The notes under the pieces: generated by a model | What the model saw: only the letters and a program-made list of their open reading frames with translations | Databases searched by the model: none | What the model was told of the DNA's origin: nothing | Assembly (NCBI GenBank): GCA_963556695.1 | Contig: CAUWAG010000012.1 | Coordinates: forward strand, 1,426,001 to 1,490,000 | Direction of reading: 5' to 3' | DNA length: 64,000 nucleotides | From: Anthostomella pinea | Taxonomy: Eukaryota > Ascomycota > Sordariomycetes > Xylariales > Xylariaceae | Made by a program: the position numbers and the translations under genes | Shown here: piece by piece, positions 1 through 11,613 of the stretch | Layout of the letters: every line of letters begins with the position of its first letter | How positions within the stretch are numbered: the stretch's first letter is position 1

Positions 1-54
1 AATGTATACCAAAGGATGGTTGAATTGATTATAGATTCCCATCTACCCTTGGGG

Positions 55-235
55 ACTACAGTGTCTCTGATAACGAACATCAAGGTGGGAATAAAGGCGT
101 GGTATGAGCGCTGCTGCATGCATTGTGAGCCTGGCGTCAACTCGGGCCAATCATAGCTGCAGTGATGTCCCAACACTTTGGGAGCCCCTATACCTGCAGG
201 CCAGAGCAATTTTGCTTTATATGAGGGGGATTAAT
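55..235 (+). repeat. Dispersed repeat family, copy R1
   Basis: This is one of four related segments in the first 3.5 kb. They share a core resembling 'tgctgcatgcattgtgacc', then 'gtcaactcgggccaa' and a 'gggagccc' block. Edges are approximate. No terminal repeats or coding capacity are visible. The small ORF over it (104-289) is an accident of the repeat. Confidence 0.6.
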
Positions 236-475
236 GAGCTTTTTTATGATAACAAACCAAAGAAGTCATGGTTTCTTGTTCACTATTAATTAAAAGCTAA
301 ATATATAAGCTGTATATATACCCTGACAAGACACAGGTATCAAATTACTACTTATTATAATATAATTATGCCCCGGGTAATGCAACGTCTCTGATGAAGA
401 ACAGCTCATTAAGGTCGGGTTAAGGCATTACCTAAGTTCTCTTATATACTTGCGTGTTATCCTGACTGGGCTATT

Positions 476-488
476 CATAGCTCCAGCA
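476..488 (+). repeat. Left 13-bp target-site duplication of LINE copy 1
   Basis: The sequence catagctccagca occurs here, directly before the first LINE-homologous base. It recurs identically at 1986-1998, directly after the AAAC-repeat tail. Confidence 0.85.
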
Positions 489-1985
489 GACCTGGTACCC
501 AGGAATAGAAAAAATCAGGAGCTCAGGTGAGACATCAGCATGTCGCATTAAGGGGCTTCTTGGGACAATAGATGCTGTACTACGAACGGCGATCAGGGCT
601 ATCTTGCCAGTCTGGAAAACACACCCTGGGCATATCCTACATTTTGAATCGCAGATTCCCCCAGCTAGAGTTCTTGCAGAGTTAATACAACGACGTCATG
701 GCCTTCGACTAGGACGAATAGACCAGAAACACCCTCTTGTTGGCAGGCTCCAAATACAAGCCCGCAAGGATCCAACAAGGCTACAAAGGAGCTTCCAGCT
801 AGTCCCTGACTTCCAGAAACCAACACTTACCAGGCCATCATGGAAGAAGCCCCCAATCCGCAAAGACAAAGACAAAGAAATAGAGCTTTTCAAGCAATGG
901 CTACAGGAGAGAAATGTGAACACTGACCTTGTCATCTACTCAGATGGATCACAATTGGATGACCAAGGTACAACCCGCACTGGATGGGGTTACACTATCA
1001 GGAAAGGCAACACTACTCAAGAAGTATACCGGGGAAAGGGTAGACTTCTACAAGCAGAAGTAGTAGATGCTGAAGTCTATGGTGCTCTCTAAGGTCTTGC
1101 AGCAGCCATGGCAATTGGACACAAAAAACAGCTATATGTCTGCCTGGACAACACGTCAGTGGTAGATGGGCTCAATGGGACTCCACCCGAGACATCACAG
1201 AACATTTTTCTACAATTTCAAGAACTTGCCACAGCACACACTCCTGGAGTGACCGTCAAGTGGATTCCTGGACACAGAGATATTAATAGCAATGAAGCTG
1301 CCGACACACTAACAAAAAAGGATACCATGCTAAAAATAGACATAATAAACCTTTCTATAATCTCTTGGGTCAAGAGAGATCTCAAAAAAAAGGGCAAGAA
1401 AGAGTTCAACCAATGGTGGAAAGACCAATCAGAACCTAGGTATCAAGAAGTATACTCATATACAGTAACTGAAAGAGACCTTATATCTTTTAAGAGGAGT
1501 ACTTTACACAGACTTTTAGCGGCCAGATCTGGACATGGTGACTTTGTCAGCTACCATGAACGCTTTGGGCACACAGACTCGAATGATCACTACAATTGTG
1601 GTGAGAAGAAAACACCACAACACATTTTCTTTTGTAAGAGGCTGGGGAAAAATCGGCTACTGTCTAGGCATTTGTTTAGGACAGCTTGTTTACAATACTT
1701 AGGGGAGAGGAGCACAGAATGGGCAAAATTTGTGGAGAAAAGCAAATTCTTTTTAATAATCTGCCCCCGATAGATAACTTTTCTTGAAAGACCAGATAGA
1801 TGACCCCAAGGTCATACCGCCGCAACAACGGGGATGGGCCCGTGAGCGGGACTGACTGTACTTATTATCTTGAGACCTCCACAACCCTGCGATGCAGAGG
1901 CTCTGGGAGGCGTGGTTTGCACTACTGAAGAGCTACCCCACACGTTAAAAACAAAACAAACAAACAAACAAACAAAACAAACAAA
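489..1985 (+). mobile_element. 5'-truncated LINE (non-LTR retrotransposon), copy 1
   Basis: The element holds only the 3' part of a LINE: the ORF2 C-terminus with RNase H, a 3' UTR of about 170 bp and a tail built of AAAC/CAAA repeats (about 1948-1985). It is homologous throughout to the minus-strand copy at about 12.5-14.0 kb. Flanking 13-bp direct repeats and the start in mid-ORF2 are typical of target-primed reverse transcription that stopped early. The gene order matches Tad1-like fungal LINEs. The clade assignment is inferred. Confidence 0.88.
490..1773 (+). pseudogene. LINE ORF2 C-terminal remnant (RNase H domain)
   Basis: One reading frame runs from 490 to the stop at 1773 and is broken only by TAA at 1090-1092. 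RNase H landmarks are visible: 'IYSDGSQ' (first Asp), 'AEVYGAL' (Glu), 'LDNTSVVDG' (second Asp) and 'WIPGHRDINSNEAAD' (last His/Asp block). A C-terminal zinc-knuckle-like block follows ('NCGEKKTPQHIFFC'), where the first Cys of the usual pair is Tyr. At the stop, the sister copy has CAA, so the change is CAA to TAA, the CpA-to-TpA type expected from RIP. The fragment has no reverse transcriptase or endonuclease and cannot move on its own. Confidence 0.88.
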
Positions 1986-1998
1986 CATAGCTCCAGCA
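1986..1998 (+). repeat. Right 13-bp target-site duplication of LINE copy 1
   Basis: Identical to 476-488 (catagctccagca). It follows immediately after the AAAC-type tail. Confidence 0.85.
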
Positions 1999-2110
1999 CT
2001 ATCCTAACTCCTTAGGAGCCCTTATACCTGGCAATAAAAATAACTTGGGTCTAAGGGGTCGGGTTTGACATGGTTTGAACTTAAATTATCTCCCATATAG
2101 GTCTTTGTCC

Positions 2111-2604
2111 GGTTGACCTAGCGCTAATTTGGGCATTGCCTGCCAAAGAGCCGTGATTGTCCAGCACCCTTCTATCTCTTGCCTCCTCACTCCTCCTCCT
2201 CTCTCCATAGGTTGAACTTGAATATGATTTTATAATCCCTCTATGCCACTATTATATTGACAGCGTATACATAGAAATGCCCAGTATACAACAAGATAAT
2301 ACATAAATTTGATGTATCTTAATATTAATAAAAATATGATAAAACAGATAGAATTTAGTGTGTGTCTTATAATAAATATTCTTTGAGACCAAATTATATA
2401 TATGGAGATAAGAGACAGAAAATATTGGCCCAAAAAGATACCATAAAGACAGCTAGGAATTGGTGAGACAGAGATAAGATGGGTGAAAGACAGTGTGATA
2501 GGTGGAAGGAGAGGAGGTGCTTGAGGGACACACTTACTCTGCTTCTAGATATACATCATAAGATAGTCAAATTCTATTATAGAGTCTTGTTCTCTTAACG
2601 AATT
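2111..2604. other. AT-rich spacer, no gene seen
   Basis: Moderately AT-rich sequence between repeat copies R2 and R3. Only short, unconvincing reading frames are present. Confidence 0.5.
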
Positions 2605-2830
2605 ATGTCCCAGTGAATGCAAATGCAAAGCTCATTAAGGCGTCACATGAGCGCTGCTGCATGCATTGTGATCCTAGCGTCAACTCGGGCCAATCCAGGC
2701 TACGGTGCTTTTCCAGCGTTCTGAGAGCCCTTGCATCATTTAGCAAAAATAGCTTGGGCTAAGGAGCCAGACTCGACGAGACCTGAACTCAAGCTCCTGT
2801 CCGGTTTGGCTCTTGTCCAGTTTACCAAAA
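2605..2830 (+). repeat. Dispersed repeat copy R3
   Basis: Matches R1 closely through 'gagcgctgctgcatgcattg' and 'gtcaactcgggccaatcc', then diverges around the 'gagagccc' block and 'agcttgggctaagg'. This copy best shows the 3' half of the unit. Confidence 0.6.
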
Positions 2831-3254
2831 CAAATAAGAAAATTGCGTAGTCAAAGACTGCTGATCTTCTGGCCTTTGACCTCTCTTGACCTCCCCTGAC
2901 CTCTCGTCTAAACTGATCTTGGTACTTTTTTTTTTTGTGCCGTGACGCTGTCAATACCAGAGTATAAGACATGCTCCATATGTAAAAAGGAATGCCGAGA
3001 TAACTAGGCTAGCCTGGAACCGGGGATGTGTATGTGTGCGGACAGGTCAGTCAATGAGTTATAATAGAGATCAGTAAGAAGAGCCGGTTAAAAGGAGATG
3101 TGGTTAAGGATGATGTGGTTGAGGACGATGTGCTTGACGTGAGGGGTTATGAAATCTCTTTGGACTAAAAAGGCAGGCAATGACCAAAGTCATCTTTGTT
3201 ACTCCGCTATGCGATGTGCGCACCAGGATAGTCGTATGCCAAGATGGAGTCCCG

Positions 3255-3480
3255 TTCTTGGTGCGGCTTATGCTATGGGTAACATAGCGCCTGTGAGAAC
3301 AGCTCATCAAGACGGAGGGCACCAGCCGTCACATGAACGCCGTTGTATGCATGCACTAGTCTGTGATCCTGGCATCAACTCCGGCCAACCACGGCTGCGG
3401 TGCTGTCCCAGCACTCTGGGAGCCCATGTGTCTGCAAGCCGGAGCAATTTGTGTCTGTGCGGTGGGATTGCCCATGCTTC
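3255..3480 (+). repeat. Dispersed repeat copy R4 (most GC-rich copy)
   Basis: Shares 'gtcacatgaacgcc', 'gatcctggcatcaactcc' and 'cagcactctgggagcccatg' with the other copies but keeps more C and G. It may be nearest to the ancestral state, with R1-R3 carrying more C-to-T changes. Confidence 0.55.
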
Positions 3481-3796
3481 CAAGTTGGAAGAGCCATAAC
3501 CAGTTGTCAACCTTTGACTGAAACCTAGATACCTGGACTGTGCAAGCTGCCTGCAGGGCATGGAAGACTCCCATTATTCTGATTCGTCCTGAAGCCAAGA
3601 CAGGTGCAGGGGCGGAGCATCTCTCCACCATAGGACGGCAGACACATAAGGCAGTTCCGCATACAGTGGCACTATTAGCGGCGTTCTTGTTCAGAAAAAA
3701 CATATCAGTTAATATATTCTTTGCCTCAGTCTGCTTATCCTGTACCTGTGCCGCAACTCTGGCTAAAAAAATCAAATTCCTCCTCCAAATGCCACC

Positions 3797-5412
3797 ATGA
3801 CACGGTGTAATACGTGCGAAAGATCCGTCAACTCCCGCTCATACAATAAACATCTCTATACGCCCCATACAAAATGTCCTGTCTGTGGTCTCTGGTTCGT
3901 CGGGAGATATTGGCAAAGCCACCAGTTGAAATGTCCTTCTAAGGAAGGGATGGGTTCTTGCCCACTTTGCAAGCGAGGGCTCTTTGATCGCAAAGCTTTG
4001 GCAAGACACATCAACCGCCTTTATTTCCATTGTGTATGCGGGCAAGCAGAATTGGAATCCGAGCATCCTGCCCATCAAAGACATTGCAGGCAGCTCCTTT
4101 AGGACAGTGCTATCAATGTACAACCTCATCAGTCGGCCAGTGTTCGACAACTCATGACAGCATACGCTACCAAAGCATCGCACGCCATCACGGCATCTCT
4201 GGAAATACTGGAGAAACTTTCTTGTGAAGCTACTCCCAACTCTTGTTTGAGAGAGCAGATTGAAGCAATGCTGGACATTTTTTAAGCATGTGTTATTGGG
4301 CAGACTATAACGTCGGCCAAATACTTTTCTATGGCACAGGAAACTGCAATGGACACCATTATCCTTTATTTCCTGTCAGAAACAAGAGCAATAGTCACCA
4401 GGGCAATGCCCACTTTGCCACTGCTAATTCCCGCCGAGCTGAATGATGGCAGCCGACTACCTCTGGACTAGTTCCTGAACTACCTTGAAACGCAGCCGAC
4501 CATCGATGTTCACGATTTCAATATTGAAGTACCTGAGGGCGACTATATCTCAGCACATTTTTTGGAGTCGTCGACTGTGATACAAGCGTTCTGAGATTAT
4601 AGGAAGGGCCCTATGAACTTCTTAAATCTGGCCGGTGTCAAAAGGAATGCTGTGCCGTCGTGTCTCCAAGACGTCTCTCAGTATAACATCATAGAGTCAG
4701 TGAAAAAAGTGCCGCAGAGTGGGAAGAGAGAGTTAGTACAACTGTCAGATTTATCTGAATCGGCTCGGTTTCACCTCTGTGCCAAGAGGGGGCTTTTTCA
4801 CTCCCTCATATTGATCATCACGGGGTGCTCACAACAATCTTTAACGATGGAGGGGAGAAACTTTGGCCCTATTGGCCAAGCGGAGATTTGAAGAAGTGGG
4901 CTACATCGCAAGAGCTGCAAGACGGACCCTGTGTGGGAATATATCTTTATCCGGGATGCACACTGATCCAGCCCTAAGGGACAATCCATTCTCCCTTTTC
5001 TATAACTGATGTGCTCATGACCGGCACAATGCACTGGAGCAGTCTCAACATGCTTCAAGTTATGGAATTGTCTAAGCTTGAAGCGCAATATCCTCATATT
5101 ATCAACGAGGGTACATCGCAGGAATTCTTACACAAAGTCAAGACTATCAGTGCTCTATGGGCCAAAAAGAATCCAACCTAGACCTGGGGTCCCGAAGGAC
5201 ATTTGTCAACGTTTTTATCCATTATTTAAATTCGTCTCATCCTACAGGGAGATTTCAGTGCTAGCTAACACTTGCTATCGTGGTTTGAGAACGGCTGCCG
5301 TTGCAAAAGCGAGTATGGAAAGAATTGCAGCTGTAAAAAAAGCAGGCAAAGATACAATGGGTGTTGTTATGATCGAGGCTCCTGTTTGTATTCTAGAGTT
5401 TTGCGTGATTGA
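3797..5412 (+). pseudogene. Decayed zinc-finger plus JmjC/cupin-like protein gene
   Basis: One long gene of about 538 codons can be followed through stops and one frameshift. It starts at ATG 3797 in a good context (gccaccatg). The first 100 codons hold at least three Cys2/His-type finger-like units ('CNTC', 'CPVCGLWF', 'CPLCKRGLF'). The same frame continues past TAG 4100, TAA 4283, TAG 4469 and TGA 4592. Near 4790-4800 the frame slips by one base. The rest contains 'LPHIDHHGV' (an HxD iron-ligand motif), 'NDGGEKLWPYWP' and, after TAA 4975, 'GTIHSPFSITDVL' with a possible second His ligand. Further stops lie at 5179, 5227 and 5266, followed by a Cys-rich tail ('CRCKSEYGKNCSC') and a final stop at 5410-5412. 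The JmjC assignment rests on the HxD..H pattern and on resemblance to fungal JmjC-like hypothetical proteins. It cannot be functional as it stands. Confidence 0.65.
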
Positions 5413-8400
5413 GATATAGCATGGAAGGGTGCCATACACACTCGTATAATATATATATGTGTGACAAAACTAATATAAGTTATCTACGCATTGCCATTTT
5501 GATGCCACCAAGAACCCCTTGTACCCACGGAGAATTTTTTAATCTAGTTAAAACAGATGAATATGAGCGTGCTATGTGCTTTATAATGCCCGTTGTTATC
5601 ACAAGATTGATACAATCTGATCGCATAAGAAAATCAAGGCTTTGAATTAGAGTCACCACTAATATATTAAACATGAGATAGGGACCTACCATCTATATTG
5701 CAAAAAGATTGCCATATAAGTGCAGAATCATTTTACCGGCTGGTGGGGTTGTAACGATAACACTGCCTAACCAGCTGCCCTTCAGCTGTCATAGTGAGAC
5801 CTTAGCATACCTGGCTGTGCCAATCCACCACTAGAAATAAAACACAGCCAGTTCAACTATGGTGGTATGAAATATATTCCAGGTTGCTGCAATACGCAAT
5901 TTGCCTTGCTTGTTGCATAGGTGATGGGTTTAATAAAGCTTACATGTTAAAATGGTCTAAGCTAAGCCGGGCCCTCATTCCCCACTCCACAGCGGTTGGG
6001 TACCCCAGCTGCGCAGCCTGGAACCTCAGCCAGGGCCTTATTCAAGCAGTTGGGCACACCAGCCGCGGGGCCTGGAACCTCAGCCGGGGGCATCGTATAA
6101 CGATCCTACTAGCTCAGCCCAGGCAATTTGCGTGTATAGAATAAGGCCTGCTACGAATATAACTCCAACTACTTTTTAAGCATATGTATGGTTAAACCAG
6201 GTCTTTGAGCCTTTGTCTTGAAAGATCTTTTAAGGTTTATACCCTTTCATATCTTTTAAGCTTTTTGTATCTAGTTCCCTTCATATAGATAAAAGACCCT
6301 CTTCCTTTGTTATGCCATAGCTATTTGGCTATAATGATTCCTGTAGCTAGAACAGTAACATATTATTAGGCCTGTTGTGTTCTGTACAGACTGAGGAAAC
6401 GTATATGGATACTCAGTAAGAACTACTGGGAGGGTGCACTGGCTAGTAATAGTCCACTGGTTGGAGGAGCTAGCTTCATGTCGCCCGGCTACAAGATATG
6501 GCTGGCTGACGCTATACGGGGCCGGCCCCAGAGTGTGTATCTTCCGTACAAGAATCAGTTTACGCCGAGCCCCCCGGTAGAGCCAGAGAGGATTGGCAGA
6601 TCGCCCGCTTCTGCCTTCGGGGGAACGGTCACAGGACCGCCGGCAAGGGAAGGCAATGCAAGGCTCCCTCCAAATCCGGGTTGATATGCATCACTGCCCT
6701 GGCCGGCATAATAGATCAAAGTAGCATTGTTATGATGGTTAACGACAAAGGTAGAGTGAACGCTAGCCACTAGTGTTATGCTTAACATGCTGATGATATT
6801 GCCATTATATGATTATATCTTAATCCAAGTGTCCGGCCGTACGTTTGTTTTTGGAAGCAAGTTATCCGGTCTCTACACTTGTAAGCATCCCTTCTTGTCA
6901 TCATACCGATATCTGCAATTCATGAGGCCACATCTGCTGAATAGAAGCCGGAAATAGATACCGGACGATCTCCAGTGGGGCAGAGACGCACAGGACATCT
7001 GACTCACCAAGAAGACAGATAATCAATCTCTGCACACAGAGCACAACAATCAATAGAATCAATCATCATCCGTGTATTCAACAACATCGGCAAAGCCTGT
7101 CAGTCTCTCTGTTGCACTAGCGGCTCCGACACATTCCACATGTCTCATTACATCTCGCCGCGCATTCTGGACAGAACCTATGTCCTATGGACGTTAGCTT
7201 GCTTTAGAAAAGCGGACACCACATAACGTACCGCAAGGATTTATCCGCCATTCAGAAGATCTGTGATAGCAAATAGCACAATTAGTTCTGACCCCAAACA
7301 CTCAAAATATGCCCTGGGGTCCGTATTGTACATGTTGTAGATGAATACAGAAACGCAAGTCCCCGGACCAAGGTATTGCAATTTTTAAGGACTTTGCGTG
7401 TAATAGTTGTTAATAATTATCAGAATAATTGCTGTAATAAAGCTTATAAAGTTAACGACATAGGGCTGCTGGGTAGAAGAGGACATACGCAACCGCAGGA
7501 TTCTAGAATGCAGCCTTGGTCTGTTACTACACCACATAATTGACAGCAGTATTGATCATCGCCTGTCAGGTCAATGCATCGGCGCTTGGTATAGAGATAA
7601 GTAATCTCGTCGTGGCATGGGGTGAGGTTTGTATGCGTCCATGTTGCAAACAAAGCCATCGTAGGCCGTCCAAATTACACAGATGGTTGGTATACAAGAA
7701 TTGTCAAGGGTGAGAAAAAGGAGAAGACTGCACGTTTAAGTCGGATAACCTTGCTATCTTACATGCCGCGTATTGCCGCACTTACGATATTGCGGTCCCG
7801 ACAAGCCCTGGCCCACAATAATATAACATAGCCGCCTGGTGAGTGCTTGTCTTGTGCAACAGTCCTAGAGCCCGTCGTTTACTCATCACAATGACTGCCT
7901 GACCTGTATAATGTTTTTCCTCCGCTACTATCCTGCCCTCTAGTCGAACCAGAACGAAGCAGTGTTCGTCCGGGATGTTAGTTGGTCGCCTCTTAGCAGA
8001 AGCACTTGTGGAACAATCTCAATATCTATCTATACATGTCGTTCAAAAACTCCAACAAGCTCATCAAACCCTTCAATAGCTCACCCAAGAAGGGAGCCAC
8101 GCTATCGATGGTGTTAATGATATTCTTTGCTTAGCTGATTTTATCTTGTGACGGGACTCGGCCAACTCTGATCGTTTGCTAGTGGCAGGTAGTCGTGTGC
8201 GAGGCAAGTCGGTCCTGTCAAATTTTGTGCATCAAGATCAGCAGTAAGACCATGAATATTTTGCTCGGCGGACTTCATAGCCATCGCAGCCGGCGCCTGA
8301 TACTTTTGTGCATCGCATCAACCCAAAGCAGCGACCAAATCGTCCAAAGGCGACCGGATTGCGGCAGTCAGACGAGCAGGTGACTGGTACACTCACTTTT

Positions 8401-8744
8401 ATAAGGTCTATGAAACTTATATACCTTCGAATTAATTGACGTCTTATGCGTTAGATTACTACTACTACTAGAAGGTGGGTGGTGATGGCCTCTATAGGGG
8501 TGTTATGTAGGGCCTGATCGGAAACTTCTAGCCACGCAGCATATTAAGCTCACACTGAACTCTCACTAGTTTACACAAGCAGCTTATAATACTCGTCTTT
8601 CTCACTAACAGTCCCGCTATTTATCCAGCATATGAAGTTTTGACCTGAATAGCCTGCCAGGTACCAACGAGTATTTATGTTGGCTACTAGTCTTTGTTCA
8701 ATTGTCTAGAACAAGAACGCCTCTATACGCTGCCTCTTAGCAAC
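5413..8744. other. Gene-poor region, no supported gene
   Basis: Mixed AT-rich and neutral sequence. Short ORFs such as the minus-strand one at 6555-6788 lack recognisable domains. A 55-bp tandem duplication lies inside (5991-6095). I see no terminal repeats or RNA genes. Confidence 0.5.
5991..6095 (+). repeat. GC-rich tandem duplication, about 55 bp x 2
   Basis: Two adjacent imperfect units, about 5991-6044 and 6046-6095, share 'gcctggaacctcagcc' and 'agcrgttgggyac'. They form a small GC-rich island in AT-rich surroundings. Confidence 0.7.
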
Positions 8745-9290
8745 TCAAGTCGTTACCACGACGACGATGGTACTGGTTGTATCTGGTGGTTGAACCGTAA
8801 TCCATTCAGTCGTAGTACCTAGAGCGATATTTATTGTAGTATCTGTCGCTTGGCTCGAGGTTGTTGATATAGTTCGGTTGCTTAGAAATCCTTTACTTAC
8901 TGTTGTGCAAGGGTGGGCTCCAGTCGTGGTTGTCTCATTGCAAAGACTTCCCTTTTACAGAGAAGCTAAGGACTGTAGTAACCGTGTAGATGTGGAAATT
9001 GGAGTAGTCGGGACCGGGAAAGTTCCGTTATAACGTGTTACACTTGCGTCAGTCATACTATAAGAAGTATTGGTATAGAAAGCGCTCGAAAATGAGGACA
9101 TGCAGATAGCATGCCGTCGAAGCATAAGGATTGAAGCTTCTTATGCAGGCAAATCCGTTGTCAAAAGACCTAGTAATTTGGAGCTTGAAAGAACCGTCTG
9201 CAGTGTGGCCGCATGATGTAGAGATGGGATGACTGCCAAAGCGGCAGTTCCAAAACACCACAAAAGCTTTTGCAAGCTGTATAAGTACAT
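8745..9290 (-). pseudogene. Decayed Ser/Thr-rich secreted or cell-wall protein
   Basis: On the minus strand a single frame of 182 codons from ATG 9288-9290 is interrupted by only two stops, both TAA, before TGA at 8745-8747. The N-terminus is signal-peptide-like ('LLWCFGTAALAVIPSL'). The body is rich in Ser and Thr with blocks such as 'TFPVPTTPISTSTR', 'CNETTTTGAHPCTTVS' and 'TTEWITVQPPDTTSTIVV'. This resembles O-glycosylated fungal surface proteins. Both internal TAA codons could derive from CAA (Gln), which fits RIP. The family is not identified, and coding may originally have continued beyond 8745. Confidence 0.55.
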
Positions 9291-11613
9291 GGTAACACGG
9301 AGAAAGATCGAAACCAGGGAAGGGTGGATAAAGTTGACCTCAAAATAAGTGTGATGTGACGCCATTTATATGTTTTCTAGGAGTCCCATGTTTGGGTTCA
9401 CCAGCAGCAAGTAGACCCCACACGGGCTTACAACCCATTTTTAAGTGGCCGCAAGTCTGGCTTTAGCAGGGACAAGGTCCGGAACCAGGGTCCGGGAAGT
9501 AATCACTGTCGATGTTTACTATCGAAAACGAAGTTCTTTCTGGTGTAGTCGTGACGCTGCAGTACGTTGTATGGCGATAAGTTGCGCTAATGCAGCGGTG
9601 CCTCGGTGGTACTGGCTGAGGGCCCTGCTGGCTTTAAACGCCCTATTGTTGTGATTATACTGGAGGTGCTTGAGTTTACTGATGCGCTATGGGATACTTG
9701 GATCCTGTCATCTCACCTGGCAACCTCTCCGCAAGGCTACCATTATGACATCTCCCAAGAAACGTTCCGGGAATAATGAGTGACGAAGGATTCGAAGACA
9801 TTCAAGCGGTATATATATTATGTTGTGGCCTCAGGCCAACCACAATGCACAGACCACCGCTGCCCTGCTCCCCAGATATGTAGCTAGCAAGCCGAGATAG
9901 CTTCACACACCTCAAGCATCTCTGATACAACAATGTCTGCCCATATGTGTATCGGCCCTCAAAATATTACAATGTTGCGGCGTTTCAGCGTGCGGTAGTC
10001 GGGTGACTGGCGGCGCATGAGATCCGTCACCATCTCACTACGCGGAGGTCGAGGTTCGTGGAGCAGTCTACCAACTTGGACTGTAAGAGGTCGCCCCCGC
10101 GTTCAAGCGGCGGGAGGAACTGGGGACAGGGCGCCGCCGATGTGCTGTGGCGCGCATTATTAGTCAGGTAATCACCAGGATTGCCAGCTTGGATGACTTA
10201 CACGTTGAAATAACGGACAGTGGGTACCCGTGATAATGCGAGCTTGAGGAGACGGGTGTGGACCTCTGAATCCCACGACACTTCTGAGTGTGCCTCAAGA
10301 GAAACAACAGTTGGCCGTGGCGGAGAGGTCTTTGGCCAGGCTGATCTCCTCTTCGTTCTTCGAGCATCCCCCTGTCCGCCTCTGCGACGGGGCTGTTGTC
10401 GATCTGCTACTCCTTGATGGGCCGCTTGGGACGGTCGACCCGTATCTATCAAGTTGGATAGTGATCAGACCGGAAAAGGCGGAAGAGGGGCAACGACTTG
10501 GATGACCTGTGGTTCTAGTTCTGGTTCTTGCTCCTGTGCCTGCTGTTGTTCTTTGTGCTTGCTCGGCCGCCTCGGTGTTCTCATTTTCTGGCGGCGAGGG
10601 CTTCCATCCTGACCTGCCTCTCCTCCACCTTCTCCTCCACCTACTCTACTCCACCTCCTCCGCCACCACCTCCTCCTGCTGCTTCTTCTGGTGGTATTCG
10701 GCAGCTTCGTGTCGGGGGCCTGGGTGTGCGCTCCGCTTCGGCTTCAGTTCGGGAATCTCGGTCGAGGCAAATGCCTTTCGCTGCGTCGGCTTTCGTGGAG
10801 GGAACGGCGGCGGAAATGGGCAAGAGGCAGTAGGTTATGCGGGGCAAGACATACCACCGCACACTTCTTGCATAATGGCCCCGACTTTCCAAACAAGCAG
10901 GGTTAAGTGGGTTGTGGTCGGTCACGGTCTGAACGAATGTTGTTGTTGTAGCATTTAACGCCAGGGGAACTGCCGCGTAGCGGCGTCAACCAGGGGCTCC
11001 AAGAGGCCGCTCAGGCGTGCTAGACTAGGTCTTCTATGTACATACACTGCCCATCTAGCAGGTCAAGTCCGTAGACAACCACCACACTTAAGCGGCGGAT
11101 CACACCGTGTCCCCCCTCCTCCGGGTGAGGGGAAGTATCGGCTGAGGTCCCAAATGTTAGTTCTCAGGGTAGTAGACGCACCTACTATACTAAAGAGGTC
11201 GTCTTTGGCGAGTACCACAACGAGAATACCCAACAAGCCCCCCTCGCGGCCGACGGCGCGGTACGAAGCGAAGATGTGGCCGGTCTCATCGGATCAATGA
11301 GCAAACTTGACCAGATCAGCCCGCAGACCCGTTCCCCGCACGAGGTGCATCCAGGGGATGACAGTTCGGCAACTCCGATATTCACCAGAACATACTTTTG
11401 TTCCAACGTAACCCTTGTTTAATCAAGTAACGGGCTCGTTGTTTGACCCACGGAGGACCACGAATAACCCCTTAATGACTGCTATGGGTTCGGGGATGTC
11501 GAAGAGGACACGGCCATCTGATAACCTGGTCAGGGGCGGAGCACAAAGCCCACACGCTATTTAGAAATATTTAAAGCTGGACTCCCTTAGACTGTATTCT
11601 CCATGCTTTATCA
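9291..11613. other. Uncharacterised region with low-complexity coding-like fragments
   Basis: No supported gene. Between about 10,160 and 10,960 the minus strand encodes Glu/Arg/Pro-rich stretches, and the plus strand is correspondingly pyrimidine-rich around 10,600-10,690. This would fit a decayed gag-like or coiled-coil protein, but frames change often and no motif is secure. Confidence 0.35.

Larger units (their letters stand above)
370..2110 (+). repeat. Dispersed repeat copy R2, split by a LINE insertion
   Basis: The left half (about 370-488) and right half (about 1986-2110) together match copies R1, R3 and R4: 'agctcattaagg', then 'ttatcctgac..gggc', then 'aggagccc' and 'aacttgggtctaagg'. 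The LINE at 489-1985 sits between the halves. The copy is more AT-rich than R4, which suggests mutation since insertion. Confidence 0.55.
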
